A stretch of 64,000 nt of DNA from the NCBI RefSeq assembly GCF_000196675.2, contig NC_015312.1:2108001-2172000 (forward strand). Direction: 5' to 3'. The translations under genes were made by a program, and so were the position numbers. Under the pieces are notes generated by a model. The model was not told the DNA's origin and searched no databases. It was given only the letters and a program-made list of their open reading frames with translations. Below are positions 8,047-16,585 of this stretch, one piece after another. Source of the DNA: Pseudonocardia benzenivorans CB1190 (GTDB lineage: Bacteria > Actinomycetota > Actinomycetes > Mycobacteriales > Pseudonocardiaceae). How positions within the stretch are numbered: the stretch's first letter is position 1; each line of letters starts with the position of its first letter.

Positions 8047-11000
8047 ATGTCGAACACCGATGCGCCCGCCGGGACCACCGGCGGGCCGTCCGCGCTGGCC
8101 GATCTGCCCGAGAAGCTGCGCGTGCACGCGCTCGCCAAGCTGATCGGGCGCACCAGCAAGGAGGTCCTGGCCACCCTGGCCGACCTGGGCGTGGAGATCC
8201 GCAGCGCGCAGTCGAGCGTCGACCGGGCGCTCGCCGAGCGGGTCGTCACCGCCCTGCTGCCCGACCCCGACGTCGCCGACGAGACGGCCGTCGCCGACGA
8301 GGCCTACACCGACGCCGCGACTCCGGAGGCGGTCCCCGCGCCCGCCTCGGCCGACGCTCCCGGGGTCGCCGGGTCCGCGGCGGTCTCCGGTGAGCCGGCC
8401 GTCGCCGAGGCCCCGGCGGACACCGACGGCGACGGCGCCGAGACCGGGACCAGGACCGGGACGGCCGCTGACGCCGGGCGTGCCCCGCTGTTCGCCGCGC
8501 CCGTCTTCCAGCCTCCCGCGCCCGAGCGCCGGCCCAGCCGGCGGACCCGGGCCGCGGCGGCCGCCCCCGAGGCGGCCGACCCGTTCAAGGTCGTCGACAA
8601 GGCCCCGGCCACCGGCCCCGACGCCGGTGCCGACGGCGGTGCCGACGGCGGTGCCGACGGCGGTGCCGATGTCCGGGCCGACATCGACGAGGCCGAGACC
8701 GACACCACCGCCGACGACGCGGCGGTCGCGGACGACGACGCCGGTGACGACTCCGACGAGGCCGGTGCCCGTCGTCGCCGCCGGCGCGGCCGTCGTGGCC
8801 GCGGCCGAGGCCGAGGCGCCGACGGCGCGGACGACGCCGACGACCAGGACGACACCGAGGGCGACTCCACGTCCGACTCCGCGTCCGACGACGGCGCGGA
8901 CTCCGGCCGGGCCGCCGGCGCCGACGAGGACGCGGCGACCGACGACGACGCCGAGGGCTCCGACGACGGCGACGACTCCGAGTCCGACGAGTCCGGCTCG
9001 TCGCGGCGCCGTCGCCGCAGGCGCCGTCGCCGCGGTGGCTCCGACGACGCGGACTCCTCCGAGGACCCGCCCGGCACCGTCACCCGGGTCCGTACGCCCC
9101 GCGAGCGCAGCGGCGACGACGACGCCTCCGACGGCGTCCAGAGCGTCCGCGGCTCCACCCGGCTCGAGGCCAAGCGCCAGCGCCGCCGCGACGGGCGGGA
9201 CGCCGGTCGTCGCCGGGTCCCGATCCTCACCGAGGCGGAGTTCCTCGCCCGCCGGGAGTCCGTCGACCGCTCGATGGTCGTGCGCGAGCACGGCGACCGC
9301 GTCGAGATCGCGGTCCTCGAGGACGGCGTGCTCGTCGAGCACTTCGTCGCGGACGGCCCGGCGAGTTCGGGCTCCGCGGCGTCGTCCATGGTCGGCAACA
9401 TCCACCTCGGCCGCGTGCAGAACGTGCTGCCCAGCATGGAGGCGGCGTTCGTCGACATCGGTCGTGGCCGCAACGCGGTGCTCTACGCCGGCGAGGTCGA
9501 CTGGGACGCCGCGGGCCTCAACGGCAAGGCCCGCCGCATCGAGCAGGCCCTCTCGACCGGCGACAGCGTGCTCGTCCAGGTCACGAAGGACCCGATCGGG
9601 CACAAGGGCGCCCGGCTGACGACGCAGATCAGCCTCGCCGGCCGGTTCCTGGTCTACGTGCCCTCCGGCGGGACGGCGGGGATCAGCCGCAAGCTGCCCG
9701 ACACCGAGCGCAAGCGGCTCAAGGACATGCTCAAGGAGATCGTCCCGGCCGAGGCGGGTGTGATCATCCGGACGGCGTCCGAGGGTGTCACGCAGGAGGC
9801 GCTCGAGCGCGACGTGCGGCGGCTGCAGGCGCAGTGGGAGGTCGTGCGGAGCAAGGCCGACGCCACGGGCCCGAACAAGGTCAAGGCGCCCGCGCTGCTC
9901 TACGAGGAGCCCGACCTGCTCGTCAAGGTCGTGCGCGACCAGTTCAACGAGGACTTCTCCCGGCTCGTCGTCTCCGGTGACGACGCCTGGGACACCGTCT
10001 CCAACTACATCGGCCACGTCGCGCCGGAGCTGTCCGACCGGCTGCACCGCCACGTCGGACCGACCGACGTCTTCACCGAGTACCGCATCGACGAGCAGCT
10101 GCTCAAGGCGCTCGACCGCAAGGTCTGGCTGCCCTCGGGCGGCACGCTGGTCATCGACCGCACCGAGGCGATGACCGTCATCGACGTGAACACCGGGAAG
10201 TTCACCGGGTCCGGCGGCAACCTCGAGGAGACCGTCACCCGCAACAACCTGGAGGCGGCCGAGGAGATCGTCCGCCAGCTGCGGCTGCGCGACATCGGCG
10301 GCATCATCGTCATCGACTTCATCGACATGGTGCTCGAGGCCAACCGCGATCTCGTGCTGCGCCGGCTCACCGAGTGCCTGGCCCGCGACCGCACCCGCCA
10401 CCAGGTCGCCGAGGTGACCTCGCTGGGCCTGGTGCAGATGACGCGCAAGCGTGTCGGCGGCGGCCTGCTGGAGCACTTCTCGACGCAGTGCGAGCACTGC
10501 CGCGGGCGCGGCGTCATCGTCTCGACCGAGGGCGTCGAGGCCAAGGGCGAGCACAAGCAGGGTGGCGACCGCCAGCACGAGCGCGACGGCAAGCGCGGCC
10601 GCAACCGCAACCGCCGCGACGACAACGGCCGCCACACCGAGCACGACGACAAGCCGCAGCTGCCGCCCGACGCCGGGATCGCGGTCGTCGCCGCGCAGAT
10701 GGCGGCCGACCAGCCGGGCAAGGAGAAGGAGAAGGCCGAGCCGCCCGTGCTGCGGCTCGCCGGGTCCGACGACCCCGACGGCGCACCGGTCCCGGCCGCT
10801 CCCGCAGCGTCCGCGGATCCGGGCGCCGAGCCTGCCGCTGCCGAGCCTGCCGCTGCCGAGCCTGCCGCTGCCGAGTCCGCCGCGGCCGAGTCCGCCGCTG
10901 TCGAGTCCGCCGCGGCCGAGCCCGCCGCTGCCGAGCCTGGCGCTGCCGCGGAGCCCGCCGCGTCCGCCGAAGCCGAGGCGTCCCCGGGCCGGACCCGGAC

Positions 11001-11649
11001 GCGACGGACCCGCGCCCGGCGCGCCGCCGCGCCGCCGGAGCCCCGGTCCGACGCCCCGTCCGTGGACCCCGCGCTCGCCGGTGCGGGCGCCGCCGAGGCG
11101 GCGGTCTCGGAGTCGGCCCCGGCCACGACCGACGACACCCCTGCCACGGTCTCCGGGAGCGCCGAGCGCAACGGCACCCCCGAACCCGTGCGCAACGGTG
11201 TCCCGGCTGCCGCGGTCGCCGACACCTCGGCACGCAACGGCCACGAGGCGCACGAGGCCGCCGCGGCGGCGGCCCCGGGTGGTCCGCTCAACGGCGGCCC
11301 GCTCAACGGCAGCGTGCCCCCGGCCGGCGTCCCCGATCCTGGCGTGCCCGACGGGAGCGTTCCCGAGGGGAGCGGGCCCGAGGACGCGATCGGCGACGAC
11401 GGTGACGCGGGTCGTCCCCGGCGGCGCCGGGGCCGCGTCACCCGCACCGCGGGCTCGCCCAGCGGGGCCACGGCCGCGGTCATCACCGCGCCCGTCCCGG
11501 CGGCCGAGACGGCGGCGCCGGAGGCGGTTCCCGCGGTCGCCGCGGCGACCGTCCCGCCCCAGCCCGAACCCGTCACGGAGGCACGTCCGCGCAGGCAGCG
11601 GCGTACCGCGTCACGTCCGGCGGGCCCGCCCGCCGGTGCCGAGGAGTAG
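8047..11649 (+). CDS. rne: ribonuclease E/G with IF2-N-like domain and long acidic/Ala-rich arms
   Basis: RNase E starts mRNA decay and processes rRNA and tRNA. The 1200-residue protein opens with an IF2_N-like segment ('LPEKLRVHALAKLIGRTSKE', residues 19-38). A long low-complexity arm follows (about 70-370), with repeated GADG units and Arg-rich blocks. The S1 and catalytic core lies at about 390-830: metal-binding aspartates in 'VIDVNTGKF' (about 711) and 'VIDFIDM' (about 755), and the Zn-link 'CEHCRGRG' at about 815. The last 370 residues are a disordered A/E/P-rich arm containing roughly ten AAAEP-like repeats (10830-10960). The 180-base leader from 7868 is GC-rich and folded, as fits an autoregulated rne mRNA, but I see no defined motif. 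It lies ahead of rplU-rpmA, as in mycobacteria. Confidence 0.93.
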   Translation: MSNTDAPAGTTGGPSALADLPEKLRVHALAKLIGRTSKEVLATLADLGVEIRSAQSSVDRALAERVVTALLPDPDVADETAVADEAYTDAATPEAVPAPASADAPGVAGSAAVSGEPAVAEAPADTDGDGAETGTRTGTAADAGRAPLFAAPVFQPPAPERRPSRRTRAAAAAPEAADPFKVVDKAPATGPDAGADGGADGGADGGADVRADIDEAETDTTADDAAVADDDAGDDSDEAGARRRRRRGRRGRGRGRGADGADDADDQDDTEGDSTSDSASDDGADSGRAAGADEDAATDDDAEGSDDGDDSESDESGSSRRRRRRRRRRGGSDDADSSEDPPGTVTRVRTPRERSGDDDASDGVQSVRGSTRLEAKRQRRRDGRDAGRRRVPILTEAEFLARRESVDRSMVVREHGDRVEIAVLEDGVLVEHFVADGPASSGSAASSMVGNIHLGRVQNVLPSMEAAFVDIGRGRNAVLYAGEVDWDAAGLNGKARRIEQALSTGDSVLVQVTKDPIGHKGARLTTQISLAGRFLVYVPSGGTAGISRKLPDTERKRLKDMLKEIVPAEAGVIIRTASEGVTQEALERDVRRLQAQWEVVRSKADATGPNKVKAPALLYEEPDLLVKVVRDQFNEDFSRLVVSGDDAWDTVSNYIGHVAPELSDRLHRHVGPTDVFTEYRIDEQLLKALDRKVWLPSGGTLVIDRTEAMTVIDVNTGKFTGSGGNLEETVTRNNLEAAEEIVRQLRLRDIGGIIVIDFIDMVLEANRDLVLRRLTECLARDRTRHQVAEVTSLGLVQMTRKRVGGGLLEHFSTQCEHCRGRGVIVSTEGVEAKGEHKQGGDRQHERDGKRGRNRNRRDDNGRHTEHDDKPQLPPDAGIAVVAAQMAADQPGKEKEKAEPPVLRLAGSDDPDGAPVPAAPAASADPGAEPAAAEPAAAEPAAAESAAAESAAVESAAAEPAAAEPGAAAEPAASAEAEASPGRTRTRRTRARRAAAPPEPRSDAPSVDPALAGAGAAEAAVSESAPATTDDTPATVSGSAERNGTPEPVRNGVPAAAVADTSARNGHEAHEAAAAAAPGGPLNGGPLNGSVPPAGVPDPGVPDGSVPEGSGPEDAIGDDGDAGRPRRRRGRVTRTAGSPSGATAAVITAPVPAAETAAPEAVPAVAAATVPPQPEPVTEARPRRQRRTASRPAGPPAGAEE

Positions 11650-11663
11650 ACCGGGGACCCGGT

Positions 11664-11693
11664 TTGACCCTGGAGAAATCCGTTCCGTACCCT
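11664..11693 (+). promoter_or_regulatory. probable sigma-70-type promoter for rplU-rpmA
   Basis: TTGACC at 11664-11669 and TACCCT at 11688-11693 are separated by 18 bases. This is a good match to the actinobacterial housekeeping consensus (TTGACN / TANNNT). It lies in the 141-base gap between rne and rplU, so L21/L27 would be made independently of rne as well as by read-through. Confidence 0.5.
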
Positions 11694-11790
11694 GGGACAT
11701 CGGAGCCGCGCCCGCGCCAGTCGACGGGATGTGGCGGCGCGTCGAGTGCGCGCCTCGTGTCCCCCGATATTCAGGAGTCGTGCGTCAACG

Positions 11791-12099
11791 ATGTACGCGA
11801 TCGTCAAGACCGGCGGCAAGCAGTACAAGGTGGCCGTGGACGACGTGGTGACCGTCGAGAAGATCGACGGTGATCCCGGTGCCGAGATCAGCCTGCCCGC
11901 CGTGCTGCTCGTCGACGGCGACCAGCTCACCACCGATGCGGACGCGCTGGCCAAGGCCTCGGTGACCGCCACGGTCGTCGAGCACACCAAGGGCCCGAAG
12001 ATCCGCATCCACAAGTTCAAGAACAAGACCGGGTACCACAAGCGTCAGGGCCACCGTCAGCCGCTGACCAGGGTCCAGGTCACCGCGATCAGCAAGTAA
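11791..12099 (+). CDS. rplU: 50S ribosomal protein L21
   Basis: L21 (102 residues) binds 23S rRNA domain II near L20. It is recognised by the N-terminal '[14 protein letters not shown]' and the C-terminal basic signature '[20 protein letters not shown]', which ends '[13 protein letters not shown]'. ATG 11791 is the family start; the longer frame from 11731 adds unrelated residues. The rpmA start follows 12 bases after the stop, so the two are co-transcribed. Confidence 0.97.
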   Translation: MYAIVKTGGKQYKVAVDDVVTVEKIDGDPGAEISLPAVLLVDGDQLTTDADALAKASVTATVVEHTKGPKIRIHKFKNKTGYHKRQGHRQPLTRVQVTAISK

Positions 12100-12111
12100 G
12101 GAGACCTGGGC

Positions 12112-12369
12112 ATGGCTCACAAGAAGGGTGCGTCCAGCTCGCGCAACGGGCGTGACTCGAACGCCCAGCGGCTCGGCGTGAAGCGGTTCGGCGGTCAGGT
12201 CGTCAACGCGGGCGAGATCCTCGTCCGTCAGCGCGGCACCAAGTTCCACCCCGGCGTCGGGGTCGGCCGTGGCGGCGACGACACGCTGTTCGCGCTCGTC
12301 GAGGGCGCGGTGGAGTTCGGCACCAAGCGTGGTCGCAAGACCGTCAACGTGGTTCCGGTCCAGGTCTGA
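12112..12369 (+). CDS. rpmA: 50S ribosomal protein L27
   Basis: L27 (85 residues) reaches the peptidyl-transferase centre with its N-terminus. Here that end is '[16 protein letters not shown]', with no cleavable Firmicutes-type extension. The core motifs '[23 protein letters not shown]' and '[16 protein letters not shown]' are intact. 'AAGGAGACC' upstream is the ribosome site. It is paired with rplU in the universal rplU-rpmA-obg arrangement. Confidence 0.97.
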   Translation: MAHKKGASSSRNGRDSNAQRLGVKRFGGQVVNAGEILVRQRGTKFHPGVGVGRGGDDTLFALVEGAVEFGTKRGRKTVNVVPVQV

Positions 12370-12393
12370 GGCCTGCACCACCCCAAGCGTTTC

Positions 12394-12434
12394 GAGAACG
12401 GCGGGCCGCCCCTGACGGGTGGCCCGCCGTTCTC
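12394..12434 (+). terminator. hairpin terminator or attenuator between rpmA and obg
   Basis: The arms at 12394-12407 and 12421-12434 ('GAGAACGGCGGGCC' with its exact complement) give a 14-bp stem. It is prolonged by a further G:U pair and three G:C pairs around a small loop. It begins 25 bases after rpmA and ends about 6 bases before the 'AGGAG' of obg. It would stop most transcripts after rpmA or lower obg expression relative to the ribosomal proteins. Confidence 0.75.
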
Positions 12435-12454
12435 GTGTGTATAGGAGAAGCCTG

Positions 12455-14026
12455 ATGTCTCGGTTCGTCGACCGGGTCGTGCTGCACGCCATCGCGGGAG
12501 CGGGTGGCAACGGCTGCGCGTCGGTCCACCGGGAGAAGTTCAAGCCGCTCGGCGGTCCCGACGGGGGCAACGGGGGGCGCGGCGGATCGATCGTGCTCGT
12601 CGTCGACCCCGGCGTGCACACGCTGCTCGACTTCCACCACCGGCCGCACGCCAAGGCGCGCAACGGCAAGGAGGGGCAGGGCAGCTTCCGGGCCGGCGCG
12701 AACGCCGAGGACCTGGAGCTCGCCGTCCCCGACGGCACGGTCGTCTTCGACGAGCAGGGCGAGATCATCGCCGATCTCGTCGGCGCGGGCACCCGCTTCG
12801 TCGCGGCGCAGGGCGGCCGCGGCGGGCTGGGCAACGCGGCGCTGGCCTCGGCCGCGCGCAAGGCCCCGGGGTTCGCCCTGCTGGGAGAGGAGGGCGAGGC
12901 CCGCGACCTCGTGCTCGAGCTGCGCTCGATGGCCGACGTCGGGCTGGTCGGGTTCCCGTCGGCGGGCAAGTCGTCGCTGGTCGCGGCCCTGTCACAGGCC
13001 CGTCCCAAGATCGCGGACTATCCGTTCACCACGCTCGTCCCGCAGCTGGGCGTCGTCAGCGCGGGGGAGTCGGTGTTCACCGTCGCCGACGTCCCGGGCC
13101 TCATCCCCGGCGCGTCCGAGGGTCGCGGCCTGGGGCTCGACTTCCTGCGCCACATCGAGCGCTGCTCGGTGCTGGTGCACGTCGTCGACTGCGCGACGTT
13201 CGAGCCCGGCCGTGACCCCGTCGCCGACGTCCGGGCGCTGGAGCAGGAGCTCGCGCGCTACACCCCGGCGCTCGGCGGCGACCTCGCGTCCCGGCCGCGG
13301 ATCGTCGCGCTCAACAAGATCGACGTCCCGGACGCGGCCGACCTCGTCGACATCGTCACCGAGGACCTGCGGGCCGAGTTCGGCTGGCCGATCTTCCCGA
13401 TCTCCACCGCGAGCCGCGCCGGGCTGCGCGAGCTGACCTTCGCGATGGCCGAGCAGGTCGACGGGTACCGGGCGGCGCTGCCGGTGGCGGAGCCGACGCG
13501 CGTCGTGCTGCGCCCGCAGGCCGTCGACGACACCGGCTTCACCGTCGAGGACGACCCGGAGCTCGAGGGCGGGTTCGTCGTGCGCGGGCCGCGGCCCGAA
13601 CGCTGGATCCGGCAGACGAACTTCGCCAACGACGAGGCCGTCGGCTACCTGGCCGACCGGCTCGCCCGACTGGGCGTCGAGGAGGCGCTGGCCGCCGCCG
13701 GTGCCGTTCCCGGGTGCCCGGTGACGATCGGCGACGTCACCTTCGACTGGGAGCCGAGCACCCCCGCCGGCGTCGCGACGATGATGTCCGGCCGTGGCAC
13801 CGACCGGCGGTTGGAGCAGAACAGCCGGGTCAGCGCGGCCGCGCGCAAGGCCGCCCGGGCCGACCGCCGCCGGCACCGCACCGACGAGGAGCTCGCCGCG
13901 GACGCGGACGGCGAGGTGGGCGACGAACCGGGGCTCGACGACGCCGACGGCGACGTGTGGGACGAGGACTCCCGGTACCCCGCCGAGGAGGAGCTCGACG
14001 ACACGCCCGGGACCGGCAGGCGATGA
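12455..14026 (+). CDS. obg: Obg GTPase (CgtA), ribosome assembly and stress
   Basis: Obg is a 523-residue GTPase that acts in late 50S assembly. Domain order is: the glycine-rich Obg fold at about 1-160 ('[14 protein letters not shown]'); the G domain at about 160-335 with P-loop '[10 protein letters not shown]', switch region '[16 protein letters not shown]' and 'NKID'; and an OCT domain at about 355-440. An acidic tail follows ('[18 protein letters not shown]'), as in other actinobacterial Obg proteins. ATG 12455 has 'AGGAGAAG' 6-7 bases before it; the longer open frame from 12419 lies in the hairpin and is not coding. Its TGA overlaps the ATG of proB. Confidence 0.95.
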   Translation: MSRFVDRVVLHAIAGAGGNGCASVHREKFKPLGGPDGGNGGRGGSIVLVVDPGVHTLLDFHHRPHAKARNGKEGQGSFRAGANAEDLELAVPDGTVVFDEQGEIIADLVGAGTRFVAAQGGRGGLGNAALASAARKAPGFALLGEEGEARDLVLELRSMADVGLVGFPSAGKSSLVAALSQARPKIADYPFTTLVPQLGVVSAGESVFTVADVPGLIPGASEGRGLGLDFLRHIERCSVLVHVVDCATFEPGRDPVADVRALEQELARYTPALGGDLASRPRIVALNKIDVPDAADLVDIVTEDLRAEFGWPIFPISTASRAGLRELTFAMAEQVDGYRAALPVAEPTRVVLRPQAVDDTGFTVEDDPELEGGFVVRGPRPERWIRQTNFANDEAVGYLADRLARLGVEEALAAAGAVPGCPVTIGDVTFDWEPSTPAGVATMMSGRGTDRRLEQNSRVSAAARKAARADRRRHRTDEELAADADGEVGDEPGLDDADGDVWDEDSRYPAEEELDDTPGTGRR

Positions 14027-15171
14027 CACCCCGCAGCGTCCCCGGGCCCCGGGCCCAGCTCGCGGCGGCGCGCCGGCTCGTCGTGAAGGTCGGGTCGTCG
14101 TCGCTGACCAGCCTCGACGGCGGCATCGACCCCGGGCGTCTCGACCGGCTCGTCGACGCCCTTGCGGCCCGGCGGGCCGCGGGGTCGCAGGTCGTGCTCG
14201 TGTCCTCGGGTGCGATCGCGGCCGGGCTGGCGCCGCTGCGGCTGACCCGCCGCCCCCGCGACCTGGCCACCCAGCAGGCGGCGGCGGCCGTCGGGCAGCT
14301 GCTGCTCGCCCACGCGTACTCCGCGTCGTTCGCGCGGTTCGACCTCGACATCGGGCAGGTCCTGCTCACCGCCGACGACATGATCCGGCGCTCGCACTAC
14401 CGCAACGCCCAGCGCACCCTCGAACGGCTGCTGGGCCTCGACGTGCTGCCGGTCGTCAACGAGAACGACACCGTCGCCACCGACGAGATCCGCGTGGGCG
14501 ACAACGACCGGCTCGCCGCGCTGGTGGCGCACATCGTCGGCGCGGACGGGCTCGTCCTGCTCTCCGACGTCGACGGCCTCTACGACGGCGACCCCCGCCG
14601 GCCGGGGTCGTCGCTCGTCGCCGAGGTGGAGCACCCCGCCGACCTGCAGGCCGTGGAGATCGCGAAGCCCGGCCAGGGCACCCTCGGCCGCGGCGGGATG
14701 GCCACGAAGATCACCGCCGCGGCGATGGCGTCGGCCGCGGGCGTGCCGGTGCTGCTGACGTCGGCCGACGAGGTCGGCGCTGCGCTCGACGTCGCGCCCG
14801 ACGGGCCCAAGGTCGGCACCGCGTTCCGGCCCTCGGGGCGGCGGATGTCGGCACGCCGGTTCTGGCTGCGGCACGCCGCCGACGTGCAGGGCCGTCTCGA
14901 CCTCGACGCCGGCGCCGTGGCCGCGGTCATCGGACGGCGGCGCTCGCTGCTCGCCGCGGGCATCCACGGCATCTCCGGCGACTTCGTCTCCGGCGACGTC
15001 GTCGACCTCGTCGGCCCGGGCGGGACGGTCGTCGCGCGCGGCGTCGTCGGGTACGACGCCGGCGAGCTGCCCGCGATCATCGGCCGGCGCACGTCGGAGC
15101 TGCCGCCCGAGCAGCGCCGCGAGGTCGTGCACGCCGACGACCTCGTCCCGCTCTCCGACCCCGCCCCCTGA
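14023..15171 (+). CDS. proB: glutamate 5-kinase
   Basis: ProB phosphorylates glutamate in the first step of proline synthesis. The 382-residue protein has the amino-acid kinase domain (residues about 20-270: '[11 protein letters not shown]', '[10 protein letters not shown]', '[17 protein letters not shown]', '[12 protein letters not shown]'). A C-terminal PUA domain follows (about 290-380: '[21 protein letters not shown]'). The start is the ATG in ATGA overlapping the obg stop. proA is not in the window; the next gene is unrelated. Confidence 0.95.
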   Translation: MTPRSVPGPRAQLAAARRLVVKVGSSSLTSLDGGIDPGRLDRLVDALAARRAAGSQVVLVSSGAIAAGLAPLRLTRRPRDLATQQAAAAVGQLLLAHAYSASFARFDLDIGQVLLTADDMIRRSHYRNAQRTLERLLGLDVLPVVNENDTVATDEIRVGDNDRLAALVAHIVGADGLVLLSDVDGLYDGDPRRPGSSLVAEVEHPADLQAVEIAKPGQGTLGRGGMATKITAAAMASAAGVPVLLTSADEVGAALDVAPDGPKVGTAFRPSGRRMSARRFWLRHAADVQGRLDLDAGAVAAVIGRRRSLLAAGIHGISGDFVSGDVVDLVGPGGTVVARGVVGYDAGELPAIIGRRTSELPPEQRREVVHADDLVPLSDPAP

Positions 15172-15218
15172 CCTGCGCCCCGCCACGGCACGGCGGGCGG
15201 GCGCGACGGCAGGGTCGC

Positions 15219-15268
15219 GCGCAACCAGGGTGTCGTCGGAGCGGCGTCACGCAGCGCCCAGGTTGCGC
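15219..15268. terminator. hairpin after proB sharing the GCGCAACC/GGTTGCGC core
   Basis: The arms at 15219-15230 (GCGCAACCAGGG) and 15257-15268 (CCCAGGTTGCGC) pair with one mismatch around a 26-base loop, about 50 bases after proB. The same core, GCAACC facing GGTTGC, recurs in the hairpin after dapA and in the tandem array after holA. Confidence 0.5.
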
Positions 15269-15330
15269 CCGGGTGGTGCGGGTGATCGTCCGGGGTGCTC
15301 GCCGCCCGGCGGGATGGCACACTCCCGCGG

Positions 15331-16581
15331 ATGGACCCCGCGCAGCCCGCGGCACCGCCGCGGACGGACCCGGCGCAGGAGGCACGAGCGCGGATGGTCG
15401 ACGCGCTGCGTCGCGACGGACGCGTGCGGTCCGACACCGTCGCGTGGGCGATGAGCGCGGTCCCGCGGCACCTGTTCCTGCCGGACGCCACCGTCGAGAC
15501 CGCCTACGCGGACAGCGCGGTCGTGACCAAGGTCGTCGCCGGGGTGGCACTGAGCTCGGCGTCGCAGCCGTCGATGGTCGCGATCATGCTCGAGCAGCTC
15601 GACCTGCACCCCGGCCAGCGGGTGCTGGAGATCGGCGCCGGCACCGGGTACAACGCGGCGCTGATCGCCCGGCTCGTCGGGGCCTCAGGCGCGGTCACGA
15701 CGGTCGACATCGACGAGGACATCGTCGTCGCCGCCGCCGGGCACCTGGTCGCGGCCGGGTATCCCGACGTCGTGCTGGTCACCGGCGACGGCGCGCTCGG
15801 CCATCCGCCGGGTGCCCCGTACGACCGGGTCGTGCTCACGGTCGGCAGCGCCGACCTGCGGCCCGAATGGATCGCCCAGCTCGCGCCGGACGGCAGGCTG
15901 CTGCTGCCGCTGCGGGTCAGGGGCAGCCAGCTGTCGGTGGCGTTCGACCTCGGCGCGGACGGCCTGTTGCGCAGCACCTCGGTGCGGTCGTGCGCGTTCA
16001 TCCGGCTGCGGGGGGCGGGTGCGGGCGCCGAGCCGGTCGCCGCACTCGGGACCGACGGCTGGTCGGCCGAACCCGCCGACCCCGGCACCCCGGTACCCGA
16101 CCCCGACGCGCTGCGCGCGGCCGTGGACCGGCCCGGGACCGAGGAGCCGCTGGGCGTGCGGCTCTCCGCGGCCGACGTCTGGGACGGCCTGGGGCTCTGG
16201 CTCGCGCTCGGCGAGCCGAGGACGCTGCGCCTAGTCGCCCGCGGCACCGCGGCGGAGTCGCCCGCCGCCGCGGGCCTGGTCGCGGTCGCGGGTGCGCGCG
16301 CGACGATCGCGCTGCCCGGCACGGGCGGGTTCGTCGCGCTCGTGCAGGACGACGCCGGTGGGCCTGCGCGGATGCGCTGCCACGGCGACCCGGGGTGCGA
16401 CGCCGTCGCCAGGCTGGGCGCTCTCGTCGACGTCTGGGTGGCCGCCGGCCGCCCGCACGCCGCGGACCTGCAGCTCACGGCGTTCCCACAGGGCTGCGCG
16501 GCCACCCCGGCCGCGGGCGACTGCCTCGTGGAGCTCGGGTCGGCGACGTTGCTCGTCGAGTACCTCGGTCCGGTGGCCTGA
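15331..16581 (+). CDS. protein-L-isoaspartate O-methyltransferase-like SAM methyltransferase
   Basis: The 416-residue protein begins with a PCMT-type domain (residues about 12-225). It has 'MSAVPRHLFLPDATVETAYAD', 'SQPSMVAIMLEQL', SAM motif I 'VLEIGAGTGYNAALIARLVG' and motif II 'APYDRVVLTVGS'. PCMT enzymes repair isoaspartyl residues, but forms with long C-terminal parts, such as this 190-residue one without recognisable domains, can act on peptides. No peptide precursor is nearby. The ATG at 15331 was chosen over 15295 because alignment begins shortly after it. It converges on recQ with 4 bases between the stops. Confidence 0.8.
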   Translation: MDPAQPAAPPRTDPAQEARARMVDALRRDGRVRSDTVAWAMSAVPRHLFLPDATVETAYADSAVVTKVVAGVALSSASQPSMVAIMLEQLDLHPGQRVLEIGAGTGYNAALIARLVGASGAVTTVDIDEDIVVAAAGHLVAAGYPDVVLVTGDGALGHPPGAPYDRVVLTVGSADLRPEWIAQLAPDGRLLLPLRVRGSQLSVAFDLGADGLLRSTSVRSCAFIRLRGAGAGAEPVAALGTDGWSAEPADPGTPVPDPDALRAAVDRPGTEEPLGVRLSAADVWDGLGLWLALGEPRTLRLVARGTAAESPAAAGLVAVAGARATIALPGTGGFVALVQDDAGGPARMRCHGDPGCDAVARLGALVDVWVAAGRPHAADLQLTAFPQGCAATPAAGDCLVELGSATLLVEYLGPVA

Positions 16582-16585
16582 GCGG

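Noticed and set aside
8014..11253. A 1079-codon open frame antisense to rne, and a 584-codon one at 6263-8017
   Set aside because: They mirror the low-complexity arms and core of rne and the genes before it. The translations are Arg/Gly/Val/Asp-rich with no domain, as expected from antisense of high-GC3 coding DNA.
15331..16581. PCMT-like methyltransferase as part of a lanthipeptide cluster (FxLD type)
   Set aside because: No precursor peptide, lanthionine synthetase or protease gene is near, and the C-terminal region is unlike a known peptide-binding domain.
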